Source: JBHIFB01 sp046760905 (GTDB lineage Bacteria > Gemmatimonadota > CAZMKB01). Taken from it: a stretch of 12,773 nucleotides of DNA. Made by a program: the position numbers and the translations under genes. The DNA is taken from NCBI GenBank assembly GCA_046760905.1, contig JBHIFB010000097.1, positions 1-12,773 on the forward strand, read 5' to 3'. How positions within the stretch are numbered: position 1 is the first letter of the stretch; each line of letters opens with the position of its first letter. The notes under the pieces are model-generated. The model was not told the DNA's origin. It made no database searches and saw nothing but the letters and a program-made list of their open reading frames with translations. This document shows, piece after piece, positions 1 through 6,003 of this stretch.

Positions 1-139
1 TTCCCAGAGTGATAATATGTTACCGTAATTGCGAACGCGACCACTAAGTTCCAGAGACATTGAACTTAAGTCTTTTGGTATTTACACAGTTACAGGAAGT
101 AAGTTTAAATTTTTGGGGAAAGTCCTCGGTATGGGTCGG

Positions 140-168
140 TTGACACATGGTTCAGAGCAGGGTATAAT
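140..168 (+). promoter_or_regulatory. Consensus sigma-70 promoter upstream of the 287-751 gene
   Basis: TTGACA lies at 140-145 and TATAAT at 163-168, separated by exactly 17 bases. Both hexamers match the housekeeping sigma-70 consensus at all 12 positions. Transcription would start near 175, leaving an untranslated leader of about 110 bases before the first gene. The 139 bases to the left are AT-rich, and I see no gene or terminator in them. Confidence 0.8.
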
Positions 169-182
169 CAGTATGAAATGAA

Positions 183-264
183 AAGGGGCTCGAAACAGGA
201 TCGGGTATCTACCTTTAAAAAGTCAAAGCCTGCGACTTAACATAGGTTAGAAGATTGTGCCCTT
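183..264 (+). ncRNA. Candidate structured leader RNA (unassigned)
   Basis: The leader between the promoter and the ATG at 287 can fold into nested helices. AAGTC (220-224) pairs with GACTT (234-238) around a nine-base loop, AAAGCCTGC. ACCT (211-214) pairs with AGGT (244-247). GGGC (186-189) pairs with GCCC (259-262), with flanking AAG/TT able to extend it around a bulge. The outermost helix would close the whole domain about 20 bases before the start codon. I cannot match it to a known riboswitch class. The short AAAGCC loop recalls a c-di-GMP-I element, but the rest of that consensus is absent. The helices are short and could be chance. Confidence 0.25.
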
Positions 265-286
265 GAAATGAGAAGTAGTAATTGAT

Positions 287-751
287 ATGATGATTACGCT
301 CATCATGCTGGCGGTTGCCCTCTTCGTCGCTGGGAACATTCTTCTTATCTTTTACGTGATCAAAAAGATCGGGAGGGGCCGGTCAGCCGAGATCATGAGT
401 AAATTCGAGGGAAGGGAAGTCCTGTTTACGAGCCGCGGCGCCCAGTACTTCGGAAGGAAGTCCTCAGGCCTCATGCAGATCAGGGGTAATGGGGACCTCA
501 TCATTACACCGGAAGAAGTGTATTTCGAGATGTGGTTCCCGAAAAGAGTCTTCCGGACTCCGCTCTCCTCCCTCATAGCCGTCGAAACCCCTCGATTTTT
601 CAACGGAAGGTCCGTCTTCATGCCACTCCTCAAACTCACCTTCCATAGTGAGACCGGGGGAGAGGACGCTGTGGGCTGGTATGTGAAGGACCTCGAGAAA
701 GCAATAGCCGTTCTCAGGCCGCACGTTACAACTGATCACCGCTCTACATGA
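287..751 (+). CDS. Small membrane-anchored protein of unknown function
   Basis: This 154-residue protein has one N-terminal hydrophobic segment (about residues 3-26), followed by a basic stretch (KKIGRGR). That pattern suggests a signal anchor with the remainder in the cytoplasm. The soluble part looks mostly beta-stranded. Around residues 62-115 it runs through phrases such as GDLIITPEEVYFEMW, which resemble a PH/GRAM-like fold in which a strand ends in 'v.f' and is followed by a basic turn. I do not recognise the family. Two adjacent ATG codons (287 and 290) could each serve as the start, and no strong Shine-Dalgarno sequence precedes them. The gene stands alone behind its own consensus promoter and long leader. 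It converges on the 814-1206 gene with 62 bases between their stop codons. Confidence 0.7.
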   Translation: MMITLIMLAVALFVAGNILLIFYVIKKIGRGRSAEIMSKFEGREVLFTSRGAQYFGRKSSGLMQIRGNGDLIITPEEVYFEMWFPKRVFRTPLSSLIAVETPRFFNGRSVFMPLLKLTFHSETGGEDAVGWYVKDLEKAIAVLRPHVTTDHRST

Positions 752-813
752 TCGCCGTCAGCTTCCCGCAATCATACTTAATAAGTGGCGGATTCTTCGG
801 TCAGGATTCAGGA

Positions 814-1206
814 TCATTCTTTGACGATCGCACCTGTTATGATACCGGCGACACCCATTTCTATAACGGTGCCGAGGAACCAGGTGAGGGCCATGCTGTA
901 AGGTATGGGCATGACGGAATAGGATCCATACCCCATTGAGACCCCGGTCCCGATCCCGAACCAGATACCGTACTTGAGGCCCGTCCCTATGTCCTTTTTG
1001 GCGAAATAGCGCGCATATATGGAAACGAATACGAATGCCGCTATGATGCCGACGATCCACATCAGGCCCATCTTCATCTCTTCCTGCGAACGCCACAGAT
1101 TGGACGTTGCCTCATACGTAGACATAAGAATGACACCGTGGATGATATAGTCCAGAATCTGCCAGACGACGAACACGACAACGGTGGCGATAATGGTCTT
1201 CTTCAT
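814..1206 (-). CDS. Four-helix integral membrane protein, function unknown
   Basis: I place the start at the ATG at 1206, giving 130 residues (MKKTIIATVV...). AGGGGG stands about eight bases upstream of that ATG. A longer reading frame from 1230 would add eight polar residues and has no such site. Four hydrophobic segments cover about residues 4-27, 47-67, 74-93 and 104-127. The third and fourth are rich in glycine (GIWFGIGTGVSMGYGSY, GVAGIITGAIV), which favours tight helix packing. The loops are short and there is no soluble domain. No catalytic or ligand motif is visible. It resembles small 'hypothetical integral membrane protein' families, but I cannot name one with confidence. It probably forms a single-gene transcript from the promoter near 1283-1312. 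Confidence 0.75.
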   Translation of the reverse strand: MKKTIIATVVVFVVWQILDYIIHGVILMSTYEATSNLWRSQEEMKMGLMWIVGIIAAFVFVSIYARYFAKKDIGTGLKYGIWFGIGTGVSMGYGSYSVMPIPYSMALTWFLGTVIEMGVAGIITGAIVKE

Positions 1207-1282
1207 GGTCCGTGCCCCCTTTCTCTGCAAGCTTCGTAGAAAAACGACGCCCGCCTGAATCCAGTATCACACACTTGGACGA

Positions 1283-1312
1283 AGAATACAGGATATTTGC
1301 CTCTTTTGTCAA
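1283..1312 (-). promoter_or_regulatory. Probable sigma-70 promoter for the 814-1206 gene
   Basis: On the minus strand TTGACA (1312-1307) is followed after 18 bases by TATTCT (1288-1283). The -35 box is perfect and the -10 box matches four of six positions. Transcription would start near 1276, about 70 bases before the ATG at 1206. Confidence 0.5.
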
Positions 1313-1505
1313 CAATAATTTTCGATGGGTTGATCGAGTGTTCGTCCCTTTCAAGCGGAATTTTGGCTGACCTGTGATCAGTGCCCTGAAATCCTGCTCA
1401 TTTCGCAGAGATATGATATGTGCACTTGAAATATTATGGCTGGATCGAGGACTATTCTGCAGGGTTTACGACAGGGGAATCTAACGCGTAAAAGAAGGTT
1501 TTACT

Positions 1506-1558
1506 GAGGCCCTGCCCTACCACATGCTCTAGCGATGTGGGCAAGCAGGGCCGGCCTC
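1506..1558. terminator. Long stem-loop after the TPR lipoprotein gene, possible terminator
   Basis: GAGGCCCTGC (1506-1515) faces GCAGGGCC and CCTC (1545-1558) with a short bulge. Inside, CCACAT (1520-1525) pairs with ATGTGG (1535-1540). The structure begins 17 bases beyond the TPR gene stop codon, where a terminator is expected. There is no clean run of T on either side. The minus-strand sequence after the hairpin is AGTAAAACCTTCTTTT, so it is at best a non-canonical intrinsic terminator, or an RNA-stabilising hairpin. Confidence 0.45.
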
Positions 1559-1574
1559 TGAATCAAGCCTACTG

Positions 1575-2648
1575 CTACCTGTCACTGTTTCCTGTCGAGT
1601 CGGCTTCGGTTACGATGATTGCTTCTGGCTCAATAGACCCTGATTTCTCATCATAGACCACCGCCTCACGCCAGGCTTCTATCTCCTTGGTGAATCTCCG
1701 GGCAAGACCTGCGAGTTCCACCGGCTCAATGCCTGGATCTTCGGTTACGGCCTCAACACGGCTGAGGTTTGCCGAAGCCTTCTCGTATGAGGCATCGATA
1801 GCTATAGCCGACCTGTATGCCTCCTCGGCGGCCCGGAAGTGGCCTGTGCGCTCCAGTGCCATGCCCAGGTTGTTCTGGAAGATAGCAATATCGTCTCTCA
1901 GCTCAACTGCGCGGGCCAGAGGAGGCAGAGCTTCACCGAATAGCCCCTCCTCTATGAAGATCAATCCCAGGTTGTTCATCGACCACGCGTCTCGGTCATC
2001 GACCAGGATTGCCTGACGATAAGCTCCTACTGCTTCTTCCAGCTGCCCGAGCTGGCAATAAGCCCGGCCCTGGAGACGGAACGCATCATTCGACTCCGAA
2101 TCGATTTCCAGGGCTTCTGTGATCTTAGCCAGAGCCTCTTCGGGTCTGCCGGTATCCAAGAGCACCCGGCTCAGGTTGAGCAGGCTCTTCACATGAAGTG
2201 GGTCGATAGCGAGTGCCCGCTCGAATGCCTCTTCGGCTATTTCAAACTCTCCCGCTTTCCACGCCGAAAGACCCAGCATGTAATGCCCCCAAGGGTTCTC
2301 ACTTTTGCGTTCGGCATACAGCTTAAAAAGCTCCACCGCCTCTTCATATCGCTTCCCGAAGTAAGCCGCCTCGGCTTCTTCGTAGGTGACCTCCCGCTGT
2401 GGCTCCGGTTTTACCGACTTTACATCCTTCTTCGTCGACTCTTTTGACATCGGAGCCGTCTCGATCTCGGGTGAAGGCAGAGGCCCCACTTCGGCCTTGT
2501 CGCTTCTTTTCTGCATAGTCCTTACAGAGACATCCTCTCCGCTGCCACTGTCATTACCGCAGCCAGATAGAACCATCGGTAAGGCGAGCATTAAAATAAC
2601 TGTAGTACACCAAGCAACCTCGTCTCGAAACTTGATCGTAAATGACAT
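1575..2648 (-). CDS. TPR-repeat lipoprotein, predicted target of the adjacent two-component system
   Basis: This 357-residue protein begins with a type II signal peptide: a hydrophobic stretch at 15-28, then lipobox LSGC with the acylated cysteine at residue 30. A low-complexity, charged linker (about 31-85) leads into some six tetratricopeptide repeats. These span about 86-115, 118-151, 152-185, 186-219, 220-252 and 254-287, with hallmarks such as W..G...Y..G.Y.EA...F..A....P. The tail (about 300-357) is acidic and shows no motif. TPR lipoproteins usually scaffold envelope complexes; which partners bind here cannot be read from the sequence. The ribosome binding site AAAGGAGG sits six bases before the ATG and is very strong. 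Upstream lie a sigma-54 promoter and a pair of inverted repeats. The gene shares its strand with the kinase and regulator genes, so it is probably an activatable output of that system. Some read-through from that operon is also possible. Confidence 0.88.
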   Translation of the reverse strand: MSFTIKFRDEVAWCTTVILMLALPMVLSGCGNDSGSGEDVSVRTMQKRSDKAEVGPLPSPEIETAPMSKESTKKDVKSVKPEPQREVTYEEAEAAYFGKRYEEAVELFKLYAERKSENPWGHYMLGLSAWKAGEFEIAEEAFERALAIDPLHVKSLLNLSRVLLDTGRPEEALAKITEALEIDSESNDAFRLQGRAYCQLGQLEEAVGAYRQAILVDDRDAWSMNNLGLIFIEEGLFGEALPPLARAVELRDDIAIFQNNLGMALERTGHFRAAEEAYRSAIAIDASYEKASANLSRVEAVTEDPGIEPVELAGLARRFTKEIEAWREAVVYDEKSGSIEPEAIIVTEADSTGNSDR

Positions 2649-2714
2649 TGCATGCCTCCTTTCCTGCTTGAACCCAGAAGGTCAAATCCGCTACGACTCA
2701 TCCACCTCCCACTC

Positions 2715-2731
2715 AAGCAAACGGAGGGCCA
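2715..2731 (-). promoter_or_regulatory. Sigma-54 (-24/-12) promoter of the TPR lipoprotein gene
   Basis: The minus strand reads TGGCCC-N5-TTGCTT (2731-2715). The known sigma-54 (RpoN) consensus is TGGCAC-N5-TTGCW. The invariant GG and GC dinucleotides are present, with exactly ten bases between them. Transcription would begin near 2705, giving a leader of about 57 bases that ends in the strong AAAGGAGG site. Sigma-54 holoenzyme needs an ATP-driven activator, and a gene for such an activator ends about 150 bases upstream. I see no competing sigma-70 promoter of similar quality in this gap. Confidence 0.72.
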
Positions 2732-2825
2732 GACCTGAGTGAAGATAGGGACTATGTTTTAACCGCTTATCTGGCTGAGAGTTGAGAGAATAGAAAGTTT
2801 ACAGGTGAGGCATCAAATCAACTAT

Positions 2826-2847
2826 TTCGTGTCCATACGGACACGAA
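2826..2847. promoter_or_regulatory. Inverted repeat 1: probable enhancer site for the sigma-54 activator
   Basis: TTCGTGTCC and GGACACGAA are perfect nine-base arms around the spacer ATAC. The centre lies about 131 bases upstream of the predicted sigma-54 start site. That is a typical position for the binding site of a dimeric FIS-type helix-turn-helix, as carried by NtrC-family activators. Confidence 0.65.
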
Positions 2848-2860
2848 TTCCGGGGCGTTA

Positions 2861-2880
2861 TTGTGTCCGTATGGACACAA
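2861..2880. promoter_or_regulatory. Inverted repeat 2: second probable enhancer site
   Basis: TTGTGTCC and GGACACAA are perfect eight-base arms around GTAT. Its 16-base core is the exact reverse complement of the core of repeat 1. The two centres are 34 bases apart, a little over three helical turns. This repeat ends only four bases from the stop codon of the response regulator gene. No T-run follows on the minus strand, so a role as terminator is less likely than a role as binding site. Confidence 0.65.
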
Positions 2881-2884
2881 ATAC

Positions 2885-4246
2885 TCATTCTCGTTTCAGG
2901 TTGTGACGCCGCATGATCTTGAGAAGGCTCGCGTGGTCTGCGAGACCGAGTTCCTTCGCAGTGCGAGTGATGTGCCAGTCGTTTCGCTCGAGGGCACGTG
3001 TGATTATCCGCCGTTCAGCCTCTGTCTTGAGTTCCTGGAACGTCCTTGGCCGGGCTCCAAGATCCGGCACTCCAGCCTTTCGTATCTCGGCAGGTACATG
3101 TTCGACCCTTATCACCTCGCCGTCTGTGGCTATGATCATGCGCTCGATTATATTTCTGAGCTCACGTACGTTATTGCGTTTCCAATCGTAAGCCGAAAGC
3201 ACCTGCAGAGCTTCGGGGGCGAGCCTTTTTTTCTGCATGCCGAAGCGGGCGCAGGTACTGGCGAGGAAGTAGTCAGCGAGTTCCGGGATGTCCCGACGAC
3301 GGTCGCGCAGCGGTGGAACGCAAAGGACGTGCACGTTCAGCCTGAACAGGAGGTCCTGTCTGAAGCGTCCGGCCTCCATCTCGGACTCAAGGTCCCTGTT
3401 AGTGGCGGCAACTACCCGGGCATTCACCTTTATCGTGCGTTCACCTCCCAGCCGCGTCACCCGGCGTTCCTCAATAACTCGCAGCAGCTTCGCCTGAGCA
3501 GGAGGAGGCAACTCGCCGATCTCATCGAGAAAGAGCGTACCGCCAGCAGCCAGCTCGAAGGCACCTTTGTGAGTTCGACTCGCCCCTGTAAATGCCCCAC
3601 GCTCGTGGCCGAAGAGCTCGCTCTCGATCAAATTCTCCGGAAGCGCTGCACTGTTGATCGCCACGAAGGGCTTTGTGGATGCGGGCCCTGTACTATGAAG
3701 CTCCCGGGCAACGAGCTCTTTCCCCGAGCCGCTTTCGCCCACTATCAGCACGGGGCTTGGGATATTCGCCACCCTTGCGATCTTTTCTTTCAGCCGCAGC
3801 ATCGCCGGGCTTGAACCGATTAGTGGAGACTCCGCACCGAGATCCCGCTTGAGCGCCTTTAGTTCAGCTTCCAGCCTGACCCGTTCAAGGGCGTTCTCCA
3901 CCTCCCTAACTACCCGCTCCATCGATTCAGCTTTGTCAATGAAGCTATATGCACCGAGCCGGATCGCCTGGATGCAACGATCGTAGTTACCCGTTCCCGT
4001 ATAGACGATGACGGGTGTCTTTATACCGCGATCCTTGAGCGTGCGGAGGACCTCGAATCCATCTACACCAGGCATCTCCAGATCCAGGATCATACAATCC
4101 ACCGCCTCGCCCTCGATTATGTCGAGCGCCTCTTTTCCTCCTGTCGCAACAAGCGTCTCGTATCTTCCGACTCGCTTCAGGTCGTAAGCGTACTGCTGTG
4201 CCAGGGCGGGGACATCGTCTACGACAAGCACCAGTGTCACCTGCAC
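2885..4246 (-). CDS. NtrC-family response regulator (receiver, sigma-54 AAA+, FIS-type HTH)
   Basis: This is a full-length, 453-residue bacterial enhancer-binding protein that would activate sigma-54 RNA polymerase when phosphorylated. The receiver domain (about 4-120) has acidic pair D10-D11, phospho-acceptor D55 in LDLEMPG, T83 and K105. The AAA+ domain (about 140-375) has Walker A GESGSGKE (170-177), the sigma-54 contact loop GAFTGA (217-222) and Walker B LFLDE (238-242). An arginine-finger region (FRQDLLFRLNV) follows. The C-terminal FIS-type helix-turn-helix covers about 408-449. The usual WPGNVREL is WKRNNVREL here, one residue longer. The start is either GTG at 4246 or GTG at 4240. AGGAGG is only three bases from the first but nine from the second, so the second fits better. 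The gene follows the kinase gene by 29 bases. Its likely DNA target is the pair of inverted repeats just past its own stop codon. Confidence 0.95.
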   Translation of the reverse strand: MQVTLVLVVDDVPALAQQYAYDLKRVGRYETLVATGGKEALDIIEGEAVDCMILDLEMPGVDGFEVLRTLKDRGIKTPVIVYTGTGNYDRCIQAIRLGAYSFIDKAESMERVVREVENALERVRLEAELKALKRDLGAESPLIGSSPAMLRLKEKIARVANIPSPVLIVGESGSGKELVARELHSTGPASTKPFVAINSAALPENLIESELFGHERGAFTGASRTHKGAFELAAGGTLFLDEIGELPPPAQAKLLRVIEERRVTRLGGERTIKVNARVVAATNRDLESEMEAGRFRQDLLFRLNVHVLCVPPLRDRRRDIPELADYFLASTCARFGMQKKRLAPEALQVLSAYDWKRNNVRELRNIIERMIIATDGEVIRVEHVPAEIRKAGVPDLGARPRTFQELKTEAERRIITRALERNDWHITRTAKELGLADHASLLKIMRRHNLKRE

Positions 4247-4275
4247 AGCCCTCCTGTGGTCACAAACTCCATGCT

Positions 4276-5997
4276 CTAGGCCCGCTTCTGCCCGGGGAAA
4301 TCGATGACAATGCGGCTCCCCTTGCCGGGGTCGCTCTCCATTTTAATTGAGCCGTCGAGATCCATGACGAGCCTCCTGACGATTGTAAGACCAAGTCCCG
4401 TACCGCCATCCTTCGTTGTATAGAAATCATCGAATGCCTTCGCCAGCTGCTCCTTGCTCATACCAATTCCCGTATCGGATACCGTGATCCGTACTCGCCG
4501 CTTCTCTGTCCCCCCGGAAACGATCTCCGTGGAAACTGTGACGGTCCCCTTGCGGCTCTCGAGACTTTCTATGGCATTGCCGACAAGGTTCTCGAGTATC
4601 CGCCGCAGAGACACAGGATCACCGAATACGACCGCCCCTTCACTCAGGTTCATTCTGATGTCTGCCTGACTCGAAGCCCGGGCATCCGCAACGACTCTTT
4701 TAACAATCGCGTTCACGTCGCAGTTTTCAGGTTCGCCTCGAGGATACAGCCGAGCGTAGTTGGATGCAAGGTTTTCCAAATATGTGATACTCGAATCGAT
4801 GGTCAACTGCCGCTTGTCGAAGACCTCCGGTAACTGCCTCGGATTGTCCCGGGAAAGCTGAGCCAGGTGGCGAAAGACATTGCGAATCGGTATGAGTCCG
4901 TTCTTGATATCATGGTTCACCTGCCGCGCCAGTTCCCCCAGTGTCGCACGGCGCTCTGCCTCTTTTATGCGTATTGCGCTGGCACGCAATCTCTCGGTCA
5001 TGGTACCCAGGAGCCTTGAGAGGGCTCCTATCTCATCCTTGCGAGGCGTACCGAAATCGATGTCCAGGCGATCCAGATCGATACGCGATGTTTTATCGGC
5101 AAGCTGCATAAGTGGTCGGCTGATCCGAGAGGCAAGCCAGCTCGCCAATACGGTGGCGAGGATGCCTGTAGCGACCACCGCGATAAGAAACCAGCGATCG
5201 ATGCTACTACGCAGAGCTTGCAGCTCGGCAAGCTGGTGAGTAACGCGAATCTGTGCATGAGCTTGCTTCCCTCGTTTGGGATCAATGAACGGGACTCTCA
5301 GCTGCTGCACTATCTCACTGGTTCCCGAGATATCGGGCACCACCTCAGCCTCCGAATCAGACCCATCCGCACCCGAAGTCAGCATGCCACCCGGATAGAT
5401 CAGCGACACCGTTAGCTCGTCATCCCGTGCCAGCCGATCGAGGAAGCCACGTTCCACCATCACGCCGGCTACTATGGTGAAGGGCTTGCCCCCCATCTGA
5501 AAAGAGTCGACGCTGGCCAGGGCAAGAAACGGCGCTTCAGGAGTACGCGCCTCAACCAGTGCTGTTCCCTCGGGAGTGGAGGCCAGCAGCTTCGGCAACT
5601 CCGGCTCAAGTCGATCGTACTCATTGCGAAAATGTCCTGAGCTTATGATCCGGCCTGATTCATCCTGGATTTGAAGCATTGAGAGACCGGTGAGAGCCAT
5701 AGCGTTACCCGCGTAGTCGAGCAGATAGCGCCTCAGATCCCGGTCATGATCAACTGCAGCCCGTCTGAAGCTGTTATCGTCGACGATCGCTCTCCGCAGG
5801 GCGGCAAGCGAAGCGGCAATCATCCGGCTCTCCTCTGCCAGATCCTTCTCAATAACCGCCACAAGCGATGCCACCCGGCGCTCATACTGTGCCGTGAGAC
5901 GATCGGCCATTTCATCGCGGACGAATAAGGCGAGCGCGATCATCGGGAGAAGTACGGCCAAGAGAAAAGCCACGAGCAGTCGAGTGTGGAAGGTCAT
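4276..5997 (-). CDS. NtrY-like membrane sensor histidine kinase
   Basis: This 573-residue kinase is the probable phosphodonor for the adjacent NtrC-type regulator. Transmembrane helices lie at about 7-26 and 269-289 and bracket a 240-residue extracytoplasmic domain. Its sequence suggests a double Cache/PAS-like sensor, with strands around 104-120 and 172-182. A HAMP linker follows at about 288-340. The phospho-acceptor is H362 in NHDIKN, a variant of the more usual HEIKNP. The ATPase domain shows the N box ENLVGNAIESL (469-479), G1 box DTGIGM (508-513), F box FYTT (525-528) and G2 box GGTGLGL (531-537). All elements needed for activity are visible. A GGGAGAGG ribosome binding site overlaps the TAG stop of the upstream binding-protein gene. 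The genes are six bases apart, which implies one transcript and probably coupled translation. Confidence 0.93.
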   Translation of the reverse strand: MTFHTRLLVAFLLAVLLPMIALALFVRDEMADRLTAQYERRVASLVAVIEKDLAEESRMIAASLAALRRAIVDDNSFRRAAVDHDRDLRRYLLDYAGNAMALTGLSMLQIQDESGRIISSGHFRNEYDRLEPELPKLLASTPEGTALVEARTPEAPFLALASVDSFQMGGKPFTIVAGVMVERGFLDRLARDDELTVSLIYPGGMLTSGADGSDSEAEVVPDISGTSEIVQQLRVPFIDPKRGKQAHAQIRVTHQLAELQALRSSIDRWFLIAVVATGILATVLASWLASRISRPLMQLADKTSRIDLDRLDIDFGTPRKDEIGALSRLLGTMTERLRASAIRIKEAERRATLGELARQVNHDIKNGLIPIRNVFRHLAQLSRDNPRQLPEVFDKRQLTIDSSITYLENLASNYARLYPRGEPENCDVNAIVKRVVADARASSQADIRMNLSEGAVVFGDPVSLRRILENLVGNAIESLESRKGTVTVSTEIVSGGTEKRRVRITVSDTGIGMSKEQLAKAFDDFYTTKDGGTGLGLTIVRRLVMDLDGSIKMESDPGKGSRIVIDFPGQKRA

Positions 5998-6003
5998 GCC
6001 AAT

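Larger units (their letters stand above)
1207..1574. other. Gene-free stretch with a promoter and a stem-loop
   Basis: These 368 bases separate two minus-strand genes. The right-hand part next to the TPR gene carries a long stem-loop (1506-1558). The left-hand part carries the promoter and leader of the membrane-protein gene. Between about 1320 and 1500 I see no convincing reading frame, RNA gene or repeat. Confidence 0.6.

Noticed and set aside
225..262. c-di-GMP-I riboswitch in the first leader
   Set aside because: Only a short AAAGCC stretch is shared. The other conserved blocks of that class are missing.
780..813. Bidirectional terminator between the convergent first two genes
   Set aside because: The repeated GGATTC units (791-796 and 804-809) are direct, not inverted, and no stable hairpin with a T-run is visible.
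1112..1354. 80-residue minus-strand reading frame overlapping the start of the membrane-protein gene
   Set aside because: It lies in a different frame from the clear membrane protein, covers that gene's promoter, and has no ribosome binding site or recognisable content.
2593..2701. Small overlapping reading frame from an ATG at 2701 (minus) as a leader peptide
   Set aside because: The predicted start site lies only about four bases upstream, leaving no room for a ribosome binding site, and the frame overlaps the real gene out of frame.
2826..2880. The two inverted repeats as a tandem intrinsic terminator of the regulator gene
   Set aside because: Neither hairpin is followed by a T-run on the minus strand. 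Their position at -131 and -165 from a sigma-54 promoter and their matching cores fit protein binding sites better.
2861..3814. A long plus-strand open frame opposite the regulator gene
   Set aside because: It is the antisense shadow of a gene with complete receiver, AAA+ and HTH motifs, and its translation has no recognisable domain.
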